NCBI GenBank assembly: GCA_017854255.1
Contig: JAFMIA010000010.1
Span: forward strand, 1 to 64,000
Source: Pseudomonadales bacterium
GTDB lineage: Bacteria > Pseudomonadota > Gammaproteobacteria > Pseudomonadales > Azotimanducaceae
Reading direction: 5' to 3'
DNA length: 64,000 bases
The translations under genes and the position numbers were made by a program. A model generated the notes under the pieces. That model was not told where the DNA came from, did no database searches, and saw only the letters and a program-made list of their open reading frames with translations. Position 1 is the stretch's first letter. Each line of letters opens with the position of its first letter. Shown piece after piece: positions 36,205-45,166 of this stretch.

Positions 36205-37740
36205 TTAATCCTTATCACCCCAACCCCCACCGCCGGGGGTTTCGATTCGAAGAACTTGATTGGGTAACACCGAGAGTTGAATTTTATCCGGCAGGCGCTG
36301 CCCATCCAGGTAATTCATCCCGGACAATCCTGGGTCACCGCCCGCCAGCCCCCAAGGCGCTGATACTCGACGCTCAGTAATAAGGGTGACCTCGGTTTCT
36401 GCCAAAAACCGATAACTACGTACTAGCCCGCAGCCACCGACTTGTTTGCCCGCGCCGCCGGATCCGGCCCGGACAGAATACTCAAGGACTTGGATCGGGT
36501 AATTGGATTCCAGCACTTCAATCGGCGTATTGAGCGTATTGGTCATATGGCTTTGGACCGCATCAATACCCTTTTGATTCGCGCTGGCGCCGGTACCACC
36601 GCCGAGCGTTTCGTAATAATCCCAATGCCCAACCTGCCCCATCGCAACATTGTTCATGGTGCCTTGGCTGGCTGCGGGGATTTCGTTGGGTAAGGCCTCG
36701 GCCAGCGCCCCCAACATACAATCGACAATGCGCATGGACGTTTCCACATTACCCGCGGCGGTGGCCGCGGGCCGCTGAGCATGCACTAAGCAGCCGGGCG
36801 TTGCCTGAATCGTCACGACATCAAATGCGCCCGCACAGGCCGGGGTCTCAGGGGGCAACAAACAGCGAATAACGTAAAAAACCCCGGCGGCGGTTACTGA
36901 AAGTGGACAATTGATATTGCCCGGGACCGCCGAACTGGTTCCGGTAAAATCAACCTGCACTGCGGCATCGGCCACTGTGATCGCAACCTTAATGGTGCAG
37001 TTGGCTGCGGCATGACCGTCACTGTCCATCACATCTTCAAAGCAGTAACGCCCATCAGGAATCCGGCGCACCCCCGCCTCCGCCACTGCCCGACCATAAC
37101 CATTGAGCTGATCAATCGCGTTACCATATCGCTCGGCAGACAAGGCGGTGATCAGCTGCTCGAGTCGATCGATACCAACGCGGTTAGCGCTCGATTGGGC
37201 CGCCAGGTCTGCGGCAGTCCCCGCGCCGAGTGCAGCTTGCAATGACGCGCGTAATGCGCGGTTAACCTCGCCCCCTTCAAACAACAAGGTCGGCGGAATC
37301 ACCAAACCTTCCTCATCCAGATGCTTTGACAAAGGCATTGAGCCTGGAGTGGCCGCCCCAATTTGCGCATGATGGGCTCGGTTGGCCACAAACCCCAGCA
37401 ATTCGGACCCCGAAAAAAAAGGTCGGACCAAGGTGACATCCGGCAAATGCGTGCCGCCTAAGAAGGGGTCATTCCAAATCAGCTCATCACCCGCTTGCCA
37501 CTGCCGCAGCCCAACCACTTGCTGCATCGCAAAGGCCATGCTGCCCAAATGCACAGGCACATGCGCGGCTTGCGCAAACATCCGCCCATCAGCGTCAAAC
37601 AAGGCGCAGGAATAATCCAGTCGATCTTTGATATTGGGCGAAAACGCCGCAGACCGAAGAATCAACCCCATCTCATCACAAACCGCTGCACAGCGCGCAA
37701 CAAACACAGCCAGTTCAATCGGGTTTAGAGATTCACTCAT
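36205..37740 (-). CDS. HyuB-type hydantoinase/oxoprolinase subunit, without HyuA
   Basis: This 511-residue protein belongs to the hydantoinase B/oxoprolinase family, whose members normally act with a HyuA ATPase subunit to open N-carbamoyl or oxoproline-type rings using ATP. Conserved segments are SPNIKDRLDYSCALFDADGRMFAQAAHVPVHLGSM, GDELIWNDPFLGGTHLPDVTLVRP, ANRAHHAQIGAATPGSM, the VQVDFTGTSSAVPGNINCPLSVT block and the terminal GGGGWG. No HyuA gene lies on either side: grxD is downstream and an argD-like aminotransferase is divergent upstream. HyuA may be elsewhere, or the protein may have a different partner. Confidence 0.87.
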   Translation of the reverse strand: MSESLNPIELAVFVARCAAVCDEMGLILRSAAFSPNIKDRLDYSCALFDADGRMFAQAAHVPVHLGSMAFAMQQVVGLRQWQAGDELIWNDPFLGGTHLPDVTLVRPFFSGSELLGFVANRAHHAQIGAATPGSMPLSKHLDEEGLVIPPTLLFEGGEVNRALRASLQAALGAGTAADLAAQSSANRVGIDRLEQLITALSAERYGNAIDQLNGYGRAVAEAGVRRIPDGRYCFEDVMDSDGHAAANCTIKVAITVADAAVQVDFTGTSSAVPGNINCPLSVTAAGVFYVIRCLLPPETPACAGAFDVVTIQATPGCLVHAQRPAATAAGNVETSMRIVDCMLGALAEALPNEIPAASQGTMNNVAMGQVGHWDYYETLGGGTGASANQKGIDAVQSHMTNTLNTPIEVLESNYPIQVLEYSVRAGSGGAGKQVGGCGLVRSYRFLAETEVTLITERRVSAPWGLAGGDPGLSGMNYLDGQRLPDKIQLSVLPNQVLRIETPGGGGWGDKD

Positions 37741-37838
37741 AGCGCGGCTTTAGTGGTTAACGAAACTGGTTTATGATCCAAGGCTTTCGGCCCGCTGCTC
37801 GACGGCAGCATTGACTCGACCCAAATAAGGACTGTCTC

Positions 37839-39005
37839 ATGAACCCAGCTGTTATGCCAACCTATGGCCGTACCGATGTTCAGTTTGTTCGGGGCGAGGG
37901 TGCTTGGCTAATCGATCACCATGGCGAGCGCTATCTTGACGCCCTGTCGGGCCTTGGTGTTGTCGCGCTCGGTCATGCCAATGAGGCCGTCGCCCAAGCG
38001 CTCACGCACCAAAGCCAGAATCTGCTGCATACTTCTAACCTTTATCGAATTCCTGGCCAAGAGCGCCTAGCCGAACGCCTTGCGATCATTTCCGGCATGG
38101 ACAATATGTTTTTCGGGAACTCTGGCGCCGAAGCCTGTGAGTGCGCCATAAAAATTGCGCGCCTGTATGGTCATAACAAAGGCTTCTCGGACCCCACCAT
38201 CATCGTCGCCGAATCTGCCTTTCATGGTCGCACCATGGCGACGCTTACCGCAACCGGCAACCGAAAAGTACAAGCGGGATTCGAGCCCTTGGTTTCGGGT
38301 TTTTTAAGAGTGCCCTTTAATGACGTTCCTGCCATTGAAAAAATCGCGGAGACCGCCAACCAAGTCACCGCTATTTTTGTCGAGCCCATCCAAGGCGAAG
38401 GCGGTATTCAAGTACCGGATCCGACGTATCTGCCAAGACTGAGAGCCCTCTGTGATGCCAATGACTGGCTTTTAATCGTGGACGAAGTGCAGTCGGGCAA
38501 TGCCCGAACCGGCGCCTATTTTTGTTATCAACACAGCGGGATCTTGCCGGATCTTGTGACCACGGCAAAAGGCCTGGGTAATGGCGTGCCGATTGGCGTG
38601 TGTTTGGCTCGAGGCGCAGCCGCTGAAGTGTTCAAACCCGGTAATCATGGATCAACTTTTGGCGGCAATCCGCTTTCCTGCGCGGCGGCGAATGCCGTTT
38701 TAGATGAATTTGAACGCTTGAACCTGATTCAGCATGCTGCTGAGATGGGGGACTATATCCAAGCGCAATTTAGAAGCCACTTGGCTGGCGATAATCGCGT
38801 ACGCGACATTCGCGGCATGGGCCTGATGATCGGAGTGGAACTCGCCAAGCCCTGTACAGAACTCATTCAACAGGCTTTCGAACGCAAGCTTTTACTCAAT
38901 GTGACGGCAGATTCCGTGATCCGATTGCTGCCACCTTTGATTATTAATCAGTCGGAAGCCGATCTAATCGTCGGCACCGTTTGCGATTTGATCAAACAGA
39001 TTTAA
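37839..39005 (+). CDS. argD: ArgD-like class III aminotransferase
   Basis: This PLP-dependent enzyme of the acetylornithine aminotransferase group converts N-acetylornithine and 2-oxoglutarate to the semialdehyde and glutamate, and may also act on succinyl-diaminopimelate. In 388 residues it shows [34 protein letters not shown], the PLP Asp region [15 protein letters not shown], the Lys region [16 protein letters not shown] and [16 protein letters not shown]. It is divergent from the hyuB gene, and its 3' end overlaps glpK by 14 bases. It is not next to argG, which lies about 4 kb away. Confidence 0.9.
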   Translation: MNPAVMPTYGRTDVQFVRGEGAWLIDHHGERYLDALSGLGVVALGHANEAVAQALTHQSQNLLHTSNLYRIPGQERLAERLAIISGMDNMFFGNSGAEACECAIKIARLYGHNKGFSDPTIIVAESAFHGRTMATLTATGNRKVQAGFEPLVSGFLRVPFNDVPAIEKIAETANQVTAIFVEPIQGEGGIQVPDPTYLPRLRALCDANDWLLIVDEVQSGNARTGAYFCYQHSGILPDLVTTAKGLGNGVPIGVCLARGAAAEVFKPGNHGSTFGGNPLSCAAANAVLDEFERLNLIQHAAEMGDYIQAQFRSHLAGDNRVRDIRGMGLMIGVELAKPCTELIQQAFERKLLLNVTADSVIRLLPPLIINQSEADLIVGTVCDLIKQI

Positions 39006-40473
39006 CTCTAGCCACAGCATCGACCCAGCCCGCATAGCGCTGCGCCGCGGCCTGGGCGGGCAGTTCTCGCTTAAAACAACGCGCCAGCTGCCAACCCTCG
39101 GCTATGGCGTCCAAAGAGGGGTAAACCCCTAGGGCAAGACCCGCAAGGTAGGCCGCGCCCAGAGCGGTGGTTTCGGTAACGGCGGGTCGATGGACCTCGA
39201 TGCCCAACTGATCGGCTAGATTTTGGGCCATCCAATCATTTTCAATCATGCCGCCATCCACGCGCACCACCGTGGGCGCAACACCATCACTGGCCATCGC
39301 ATTCAACAAATCCTGCGATTGATAACTCACCGACTGCAGGGTCGCGGTCACAATATCGGCGACACCGGCATCCCGCGTGAGCCCAAAAATACCGCCCCGG
39401 GCCTCGGCATCCCAATGTGGCGCGCCGAGCCCTGTAAACGCCGGCACCACATAGACGCCATGACTATCAGGATTCGACGCAGCAATCGCCTCGGTCTCAC
39501 TTGCATGATCAATCACTTTTAAGGCATCCCGAAGCCACTGCACCGATGCCCCAGCAATAAAGATGGACCCTTCTAGGCCATAGCAAACCACGCCATTTAA
39601 CCGATAGGCAACGGTCGTGAGCAGTTGATGCTCAGAGCGAACCGGCTCTGACCCTGTGTTGAGGATCATAAAGCAACCCGTGCCATAGGTGCTTTTCATC
39701 ATGCCGACGTTGAAACAACACTGTCCCACTAGCGCGGCTTGCTGATCGCCAGCAATCCCGGTAATCGGAATCTCGTGAGCAATTTCAGGAATGTTCGTCA
39801 CCCCAAAGTGCGCACTGCAATCGAGCACTTCCGGCAGCATGCTGCGCGGAATATTCAATAGGGCCAGTATGTCGTCGTCCCAATCCTGGGTCAGGATATT
39901 GAACAAGAGGGTTCGGGCGGCATTCGTTGCATCCGTGCGATGCACCTGCCCCGCAGTTAATCGCCAAAGCAAAAACGAATCAATCGTCCCAAAACACAGC
40001 TCACCCGCTTCTGCACGCGCCTGGCCATCGACAACATGGTCTAAGATCCAGCGCACCTTGGTTGCGGAAAAATAAGGATCCAGTAGTAAACCGGTTTTTT
40101 CGCGGACCTCGGCTTCATGACCCGCCGCCTTGAGGGATTGGCACAATGCATGGGTGCGGCGGTCCTGCCAAACGATCGCAGGATACACGGACGCGCCGGT
40201 TGCCCGGTCCCAAACAACCGTTGTCTCGCGTTGATTGGTGATACCAATGGCGCCAATCTGATCGGCGCGCAAATCCGCGCTGCCGAGCGCGCGATCAACC
40301 ACCTGGAGCACCGACTGCCAGATTTCCTCAGGATCGTGCTCAACCCAGCCATCTTCCGGAAAATATTGCGGGAACTCCTCCTGACCGACCCCAACAATCT
40401 GGCTGTCCTCATCAAATACCATGGCACGAGAGCTGGTGGTGCCTTGGTCAATGGCAAGAATATAGTGCGGCAT
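38992..40473 (-). CDS. glpK: Glycerol kinase
   Basis: GlpK phosphorylates glycerol to glycerol-3-phosphate. The 493-residue FGGY kinase begins with the phosphate-binding [21 protein letters not shown] and carries [17 protein letters not shown], the FGGY-type [37 protein letters not shown] and [16 protein letters not shown]. The length is standard. There is no glpF or glpD beside it, so the gene stands alone; it is convergent with the argD-like gene and divergent from the hexosaminidase gene. Confidence 0.96.
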   Translation of the reverse strand: MPHYILAIDQGTTSSRAMVFDEDSQIVGVGQEEFPQYFPEDGWVEHDPEEIWQSVLQVVDRALGSADLRADQIGAIGITNQRETTVVWDRATGASVYPAIVWQDRRTHALCQSLKAAGHEAEVREKTGLLLDPYFSATKVRWILDHVVDGQARAEAGELCFGTIDSFLLWRLTAGQVHRTDATNAARTLLFNILTQDWDDDILALLNIPRSMLPEVLDCSAHFGVTNIPEIAHEIPITGIAGDQQAALVGQCCFNVGMMKSTYGTGCFMILNTGSEPVRSEHQLLTTVAYRLNGVVCYGLEGSIFIAGASVQWLRDALKVIDHASETEAIAASNPDSHGVYVVPAFTGLGAPHWDAEARGGIFGLTRDAGVADIVTATLQSVSYQSQDLLNAMASDGVAPTVVRVDGGMIENDWMAQNLADQLGIEVHRPAVTETTALGAAYLAGLALGVYPSLDAIAEGWQLARCFKRELPAQAAAQRYAGWVDAVARVKSV

Positions 40474-40542
40474 GGGTAACCCCTGACTGGTGTGGGACCG
40501 AAGATTATGTATTAATCACTTTAAATTACAACGATCAAGCCC

Positions 40543-42393
40543 ATGCACCTGTACCCGCCACCGAAGCAACTCACTTTAACCGACGGTCGATTGCGCTTGT
40601 CGGGCCGCGCCTGGGTACAGCTCAACCCAAGCCTCGGTCATCGCATTGCAAAGGCCGCCAGCCGCCTCGCGCAGATCAGACCCGGTATTGGCGTAAGCTA
40701 CGGCCAGGGCCTTGCAAGCCAATGTCTTTTAAACGTCCAACCTAAAAGCGGTTTGGGGCCAGAAGGCTATCAATTGGTGATTACCAATACGGGCGCGAAG
40801 CTTCGATACGCCGAGGAGGCCGGCGCGTTTCGCGGACTGGCGACGTTTGCCCAAATTTTAAAACAAGCGGCGCAGCGCAGCGGCTCTATCGCGTGTTTAA
40901 AAATCGTTGATCAACCCGACTTCGATCATCGCGGCGTCATGCTCGACATCAGTCGTTGTAAAGTGCCAACCCTTGGGACCCTGAAAGGTCTGATTGACCA
41001 ATTGGCGCAGTTGAAATTCAATCAGCTTCAGCTGTACACCGAGCACACCTTTGCGTTCGCCAACCACGCGCAGGTGTGGCAGCACGCCTCCCCCTTGACG
41101 ACGGCAGATCTGTTGGAGATTCAACAGTATTGCCAAGACCGCTTTATCGATTTGGTTCCAAACCTTAATTCCTTCGGGCACTTTGAACGCTGGTTGCGCC
41201 ATCCCACCTACCAACCCTTAGCGGAATGCCCTGACGGGTTTGTTCACCCCCTGACCGGCCAACGCAGTCCTTGGGGCTCGACCCTCAAGCCCAACCGGGC
41301 GAGCCTTTCGTTTTTAGAGGGCTTGTACAATGAATACCTGCCCTTATTTCAGGATGCACGCTTCAATATCGGGGGCGATGAGCCTTGGGAACTTGGCCAT
41401 GGCGCGAGCCGCGCCCGATGCACGCGCCAAGGCACCACAGCAGTTTATGTCGACTTCCTTGCCAAGATTCAGACGCTTGCGCGCAAGTTTGATCGCCAGC
41501 CCATGTTCTGGAGCGACATCGTTTTAAAAGATCCGTCCTGCTTAAAAACCCTCTCTCGGGAAGCCACCGCCTTAATTTGGGGCTATGAGCACGACCATCC
41601 TTTTGAAACCGAGTGCGAGCACCTTGCCAAAGCCAGGCTGCCATTTTATGTTTGCCCAGGTACTGCCAGCTGGAACGCGATTGCTGGCAGGCTCGGCAAC
41701 GCGACGACGAATCTGAAAAGCGCCGCTAGCGCCGGTTTAAAATTTGGCGCTGAAGGTTACCTGGTCACCGATTGGGGCGATCATGGCCATCATCAATATT
41801 TGCCGCTCAGTTATCCAGGCTTTCTGCTTGGCGGTTGTAACAGCTGGAATCAACGAGGTAGTGCGGCCCTAAACCTGGCTGATGGGCTAAACCGTATTTT
41901 CTTCGACAATCAGGCGTCGTCAACCGTTCGGGCACTGATTCAGCTCGGGCACCTCTCAGAACGGGTTCCGACCCAGCTTCGAAATGCCACCGTCTTCAAT
42001 CGCGCATTATTCTGGAACATGAAACACGAGCCGTCCGTCTTGGCCGCGATCACCGACGCTGAGCTGCAAGTTTGGCTCGATGCGCTAACAGCCCTACCCT
42101 TGCAAATGACGCCGAGTAAGGCGCCAGGTCTTGAGCTGGTTCAGCGAGAACTCAGGCAGGCCGCCGCTTTGTGCCAGCACGGTCTTGAAAAACTCCAGCT
42201 GAAACGTCTCGCGACCGCCGGCATCCTATCGCCTGCCAAACAGCGCATACGCTTTAACCGCCTAAAGCAGTCTCAATCAAGCCTGATCGATGAACATCAA
42301 GCGCTTTGGCTCAGCCGAAACCGGCTGGGGGGCTTAAAAGAGAGCGTCGCACATTTGGCCGTGCGCTTACCGGCTGCGCGCCCCAATCATTGA
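40543..42393 (+). CDS. Family GH20 beta-N-acetylhexosaminidase
   Basis: This 616-residue glycoside hydrolase probably removes terminal N-acetylhexosamine residues by substrate-assisted catalysis. The N-terminal GH20b-like domain (1-~120) precedes the TIM barrel, which starts at FDHRGVMLDISRCKVPTL. The catalytic Asp-Glu pair is visible in NIGGDEPWELGHG (Asp279, Glu280). PNLNSFGHFERWL and LVTDWGDHGHHQYLP are also typical. No signal peptide is seen, so the enzyme is probably cytosolic and would act on imported amino sugars or glycans, for example from chitin or cell-wall turnover. The NagZ (GH3) wall-recycling enzyme is a different family. It is divergent from glpK with about 70 bases between. 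Confidence 0.87.
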   Translation: MHLYPPPKQLTLTDGRLRLSGRAWVQLNPSLGHRIAKAASRLAQIRPGIGVSYGQGLASQCLLNVQPKSGLGPEGYQLVITNTGAKLRYAEEAGAFRGLATFAQILKQAAQRSGSIACLKIVDQPDFDHRGVMLDISRCKVPTLGTLKGLIDQLAQLKFNQLQLYTEHTFAFANHAQVWQHASPLTTADLLEIQQYCQDRFIDLVPNLNSFGHFERWLRHPTYQPLAECPDGFVHPLTGQRSPWGSTLKPNRASLSFLEGLYNEYLPLFQDARFNIGGDEPWELGHGASRARCTRQGTTAVYVDFLAKIQTLARKFDRQPMFWSDIVLKDPSCLKTLSREATALIWGYEHDHPFETECEHLAKARLPFYVCPGTASWNAIAGRLGNATTNLKSAASAGLKFGAEGYLVTDWGDHGHHQYLPLSYPGFLLGGCNSWNQRGSAALNLADGLNRIFFDNQASSTVRALIQLGHLSERVPTQLRNATVFNRALFWNMKHEPSVLAAITDAELQVWLDALTALPLQMTPSKAPGLELVQRELRQAAALCQHGLEKLQLKRLATAGILSPAKQRIRFNRLKQSQSSLIDEHQALWLSRNRLGGLKESVAHLAVRLPAARPNH

Positions 42394-42425
42394 AATTGAT
42401 GACCCGATGAAAGAGCCCTTGCCCT

Positions 42426-42441
42426 AGGTTGTCTACAACCT
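42426..42441. promoter_or_regulatory. Palindrome AGGTTGT-N2-ACAACCT upstream of thiolase
   Basis: A perfect inverted repeat of seven bases per arm with a two-base centre lies 58 bases before the thiolase ATG. GCCCT and AGGGC elements flank it and could pair around it. The spacing of the arms fits an operator for a dimeric repressor better than a terminator, because no T-run follows. The binding protein is unknown. Confidence 0.4.
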
Positions 42442-42498
42442 TGTATTCAGGGCACAATGAACGTCCTTTTTAGCAGCATAAACTAATGGAGATGCCCT

Positions 42499-43686
42499 AT
42501 GCGTGACGTAGTAATCGTGGATAGTGTTCGCACTGGCCTTGCAAAGTCCTTTCGTGGAACCTTTAACCTGACTCGGCCTGACGACATGGTTGCGCATTGT
42601 ATTGACGCGCTACTGGCGCGCAACACGCAGCTTGATCCTGCAGAAGTCGAGGATGTCATCGTTGGCGCTGCAAGCCAAACGGGTGAGCAAGGCGGCAACA
42701 TCGCACGACTCGCTGTGATCTTGTCACAACTGCCGGTCACCGTTGCAGGCAGCACAATTTCAAGGGCCTGCTCTTCTGGCTTGAACTCCATTGCGTTCGC
42801 TGCCAATCAGATTGCCAGCGGTTGCTCTGAAGTCATGATCGCAGGTGGCGTTGAGTCCATCTCAGCCGGCACGCGGCAGTCCCCTGGTAAATCAGAACTG
42901 CATCCCACGATTCGCGAAAAAGCGCCCGATATCTTCATGGCGATGGGCGATACCGCAGAAGTTGTGGCGACCCGTTATAACCTATCTCGCGAATATCAAG
43001 ACGAATTCTCGCTCGAAAGCCAAATGCGAACCGCCGCGGCCCAGCAAGCTGGCTTGTTCGATGACGAAATCGTGCCCATGCACGTTAAGTGGCAAAAAGT
43101 CGTTAATAAAGAAACCAAAGAAACCGAAGTCGTTGATGGCGTTTGTGATCGCGACGAGTGCAATCGACCGGAAACCACCATCGAAGGGCTCGCCAAGCTA
43201 GGCCCTGTTTTTCGAGAAGGTGGCACGGTGACCGCCGGTAATTCTTCGCAGTTATCGGATGGCGCTTCTATGACCTTGGTGATGAGCGCTGATCGCGCCG
43301 CGCAGTTAGGTCTTGAGCCACTGGCTTATTTCAGAGGCTGGACGGTTGCAGGTTGCGAGCCGGACGAAATGGGCATTGGTCCTGTTTTTGCCGTGCCAAA
43401 GCTTTTGAAAGCCAACGGTTTGCGCACGGAAGACATCGATCTGGTGGAGCTGAATGAAGCCTTCGCGTCGCAGTGTCTGTATAGCCGAGATACGCTGGGT
43501 TTTGATCCGTCGATCTACAACGTCAACGGTGGTTCGATTTCAATTGGCCATCCCTTCGGCATGACCGGCTCGCGTTTAACCGGTCACATTGTTCGGGAAC
43601 TCAAGCGTCGTAATAAGAAGTACGGTATCGTCAGCATGTGTATTGGTGGCGGCATGGGCGCGGCAGGTTTGTTTGAAGCCTGCTAA
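42499..43686 (+). CDS. Acetyl-CoA acyltransferase (thiolase)
   Basis: This 395-residue thiolase cleaves or forms 3-ketoacyl-CoA. The nucleophilic Cys is in ISRACSSGLNSIAF (Cys91), the catalytic His in NVNGGSISIGHPFGMTGSR and the second Cys in SMCIGGGMGAAGLFEA. VELNEAFASQCLYSRD is the usual NEAFA motif. It resembles acetyl-CoA acetyl/acyltransferases of fatty-acid or PHA metabolism; the chain length cannot be told. A good ribosome binding site (GGAGA) precedes ATG 42499, and a rho-independent terminator follows at 43728. It stands as a single gene, with an acyl-CoA dehydrogenase operon 2 kb away on the other strand. Confidence 0.92.
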   Translation: MRDVVIVDSVRTGLAKSFRGTFNLTRPDDMVAHCIDALLARNTQLDPAEVEDVIVGAASQTGEQGGNIARLAVILSQLPVTVAGSTISRACSSGLNSIAFAANQIASGCSEVMIAGGVESISAGTRQSPGKSELHPTIREKAPDIFMAMGDTAEVVATRYNLSREYQDEFSLESQMRTAAAQQAGLFDDEIVPMHVKWQKVVNKETKETEVVDGVCDRDECNRPETTIEGLAKLGPVFREGGTVTAGNSSQLSDGASMTLVMSADRAAQLGLEPLAYFRGWTVAGCEPDEMGIGPVFAVPKLLKANGLRTEDIDLVELNEAFASQCLYSRDTLGFDPSIYNVNGGSISIGHPFGMTGSRLTGHIVRELKRRNKKYGIVSMCIGGGMGAAGLFEAC

Positions 43687-43727
43687 TGCCCCAAGGACGA
43701 GCCCTTGATGAAAGGGGCATGTTGATC

Positions 43728-43756
43728 AAAAAGGCGCTTAACGGCGCCTTTTTTTT
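43728..43756 (+). terminator. Rho-independent terminator after thiolase gene
   Basis: AAAAAGGCGC (43728-43737) can pair with GCGCCTTTTT (43744-43753) around a six-base loop, and the T-run continues to 43756. It lies 42 bases after the thiolase stop. The A-run on the 5' side could also allow some function in the reverse direction. Confidence 0.88.
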
Positions 43757-44288
43757 GCGCGACCCAAACTGGGCAACCAACGCCTTGCTGCCCAGGCGTT
43801 TTGAGAACCCTATCCTGCGCCTATACATTGAACAGAGCGCTTTCCGCGCCCCAATTCAAAGACAGCAGGCCGTGCGTTTTGGCTTAGGTACCCTTTAAAC
43901 CGCGCACGACTTTGCCGCGATAAGGTTTGCAGCCTACTCATCAAAAAGAAGATCGAAGCAACCTTAAACCAGCACGCTTAATAACGCGCCCAATGACACA
44001 GTTGGGCGGTCATGCATCATTGTGAGTTCGCGGGCGCAGAACCTGAAATGAACGCTGAGAAGGCGTCCTGCTCAGTCAAAGCGCGATTCTAACTCGGATC
44101 AAGGTGGCGGGCCGCGCGCGTTAGCAGGGGCTTAAGGGCGCAACCACAGCGCCTCGGGGGATTTTTCTCAGGGCTTGGTACACGAAGGTTTAGACAACCC
44201 GTTTCGGCTAGGGGCCTTTAGGAACCCCGTTTTAGATTCAGCGCTTAAGGATCCGCGCCCCGGCCTACGGGTTCTTACCAACGCCGCT
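43757..44288. other. Gene-free stretch between thiolase terminator and alpha/beta hydrolase
   Basis: About 530 bases with no credible reading frame. An open frame of 70 codons (43686-43898) runs through the terminator and has no ribosome binding site or recognisable product. I see no tRNA, repeat or recognisable RNA. It may hold a decayed gene or an unrecognised small RNA. Confidence 0.5.
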
Positions 44289-45146
44289 TTAAAACTGCGC
44301 CAACGCGGCCTTGAGTTGCGCGATAAACGTAATCGGTTGATCTAGAAACAAATGGTGCTGCGCATCTTTTAACACCTCGACGTTCAAACTGGGATTCAGA
44401 GCGCGCATATGTTCAGCACTTTTGACCGAAAAAGAAGCGGAATGCTCGCCATAAATCAGTGAAACCGGGCACTGCAGACCCACAAAATCCGCTTCAAAGT
44501 CACCCGTGATTTTCATTCGGCTATTCAGTTCATCATCAAATTTCCACACAAACCCATCCGCAATCGCATCAATAGAATGCCGGGCAATGTGATTAACCAG
44601 AAACGCATGCTCGCAGGTTTGTGGCGGTTGAAGCCGAAATCGCGAGCGGGCGACTTCCAGATCAGGATAGACCTTGGGTTTGGTCCAACGCTCTGGGCCT
44701 TTCGGGCTCTCGTCATCGGGATGTTTCACCCCCGAGTCCAGCAGGATCAAGCCTTTGAACCGATCCTTAAACCGCGCCAGCGCCCGAATCGCCATTAAGC
44801 CACCGAAGCTATGCGCCACCACAATCGTGTTGGTGCTTAACCCCGCGGCATCAGCGACCTGACACAGCTCTTCGGCATATAAGTCGGCGGAGTATTCGTC
44901 TCGATGATCGCTATCCCCCATACCACTGAGGTCAGGCGCAACAACGTGGTAGTGGCTTGCGAAACTCGGCGCAATAAAATCCCACCAATGAGCATGGGCA
45001 TTATGACCGTGAACCAGCATCAGGCCAGGCGCCTCAGCTTGCCCCCATTGCAGATAGTGCAACTCGACCTCGCCGGCACTGACATAGCCGTCTTCTGGGG
45101 TTTGATCAATTGCTTCCCAAAACCAATCGGGGGCATCTGCCATCAC
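44289..45146 (-). CDS. Alpha/beta-fold hydrolase
   Basis: This 285-residue hydrolase has the classic alpha/beta elements: oxyanion motif LMLVHGHNAHAHWWDF, PDLSGMGDSDHRDEYS, the nucleophile elbow VAHSFGGLMAI (Ser near residue 112), an acid region around LIYGEHSAS and the His in KDAQHHLFLDQP. It probably hydrolyses an ester, lactone or thioester. It starts 20 bases after the acyl-CoA dehydrogenase gene on the same strand, so the two may act in one pathway for acyl substrates. The substrate cannot be told from sequence. Confidence 0.87.
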   Translation of the reverse strand: MMADAPDWFWEAIDQTPEDGYVSAGEVELHYLQWGQAEAPGLMLVHGHNAHAHWWDFIAPSFASHYHVVAPDLSGMGDSDHRDEYSADLYAEELCQVADAAGLSTNTIVVAHSFGGLMAIRALARFKDRFKGLILLDSGVKHPDDESPKGPERWTKPKVYPDLEVARSRFRLQPPQTCEHAFLVNHIARHSIDAIADGFVWKFDDELNSRMKITGDFEADFVGLQCPVSLIYGEHSASFSVKSAEHMRALNPSLNVEVLKDAQHHLFLDQPITFIAQLKAALAQF

Positions 45147-45166
45147 GGTCTCCTTGCGCGGGGCGT

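Noticed and set aside
43686-43898. 70-codon open frame after the thiolase gene
   Set aside because: It runs through a strong rho-independent terminator and lacks a ribosome binding site and any recognisable motif.
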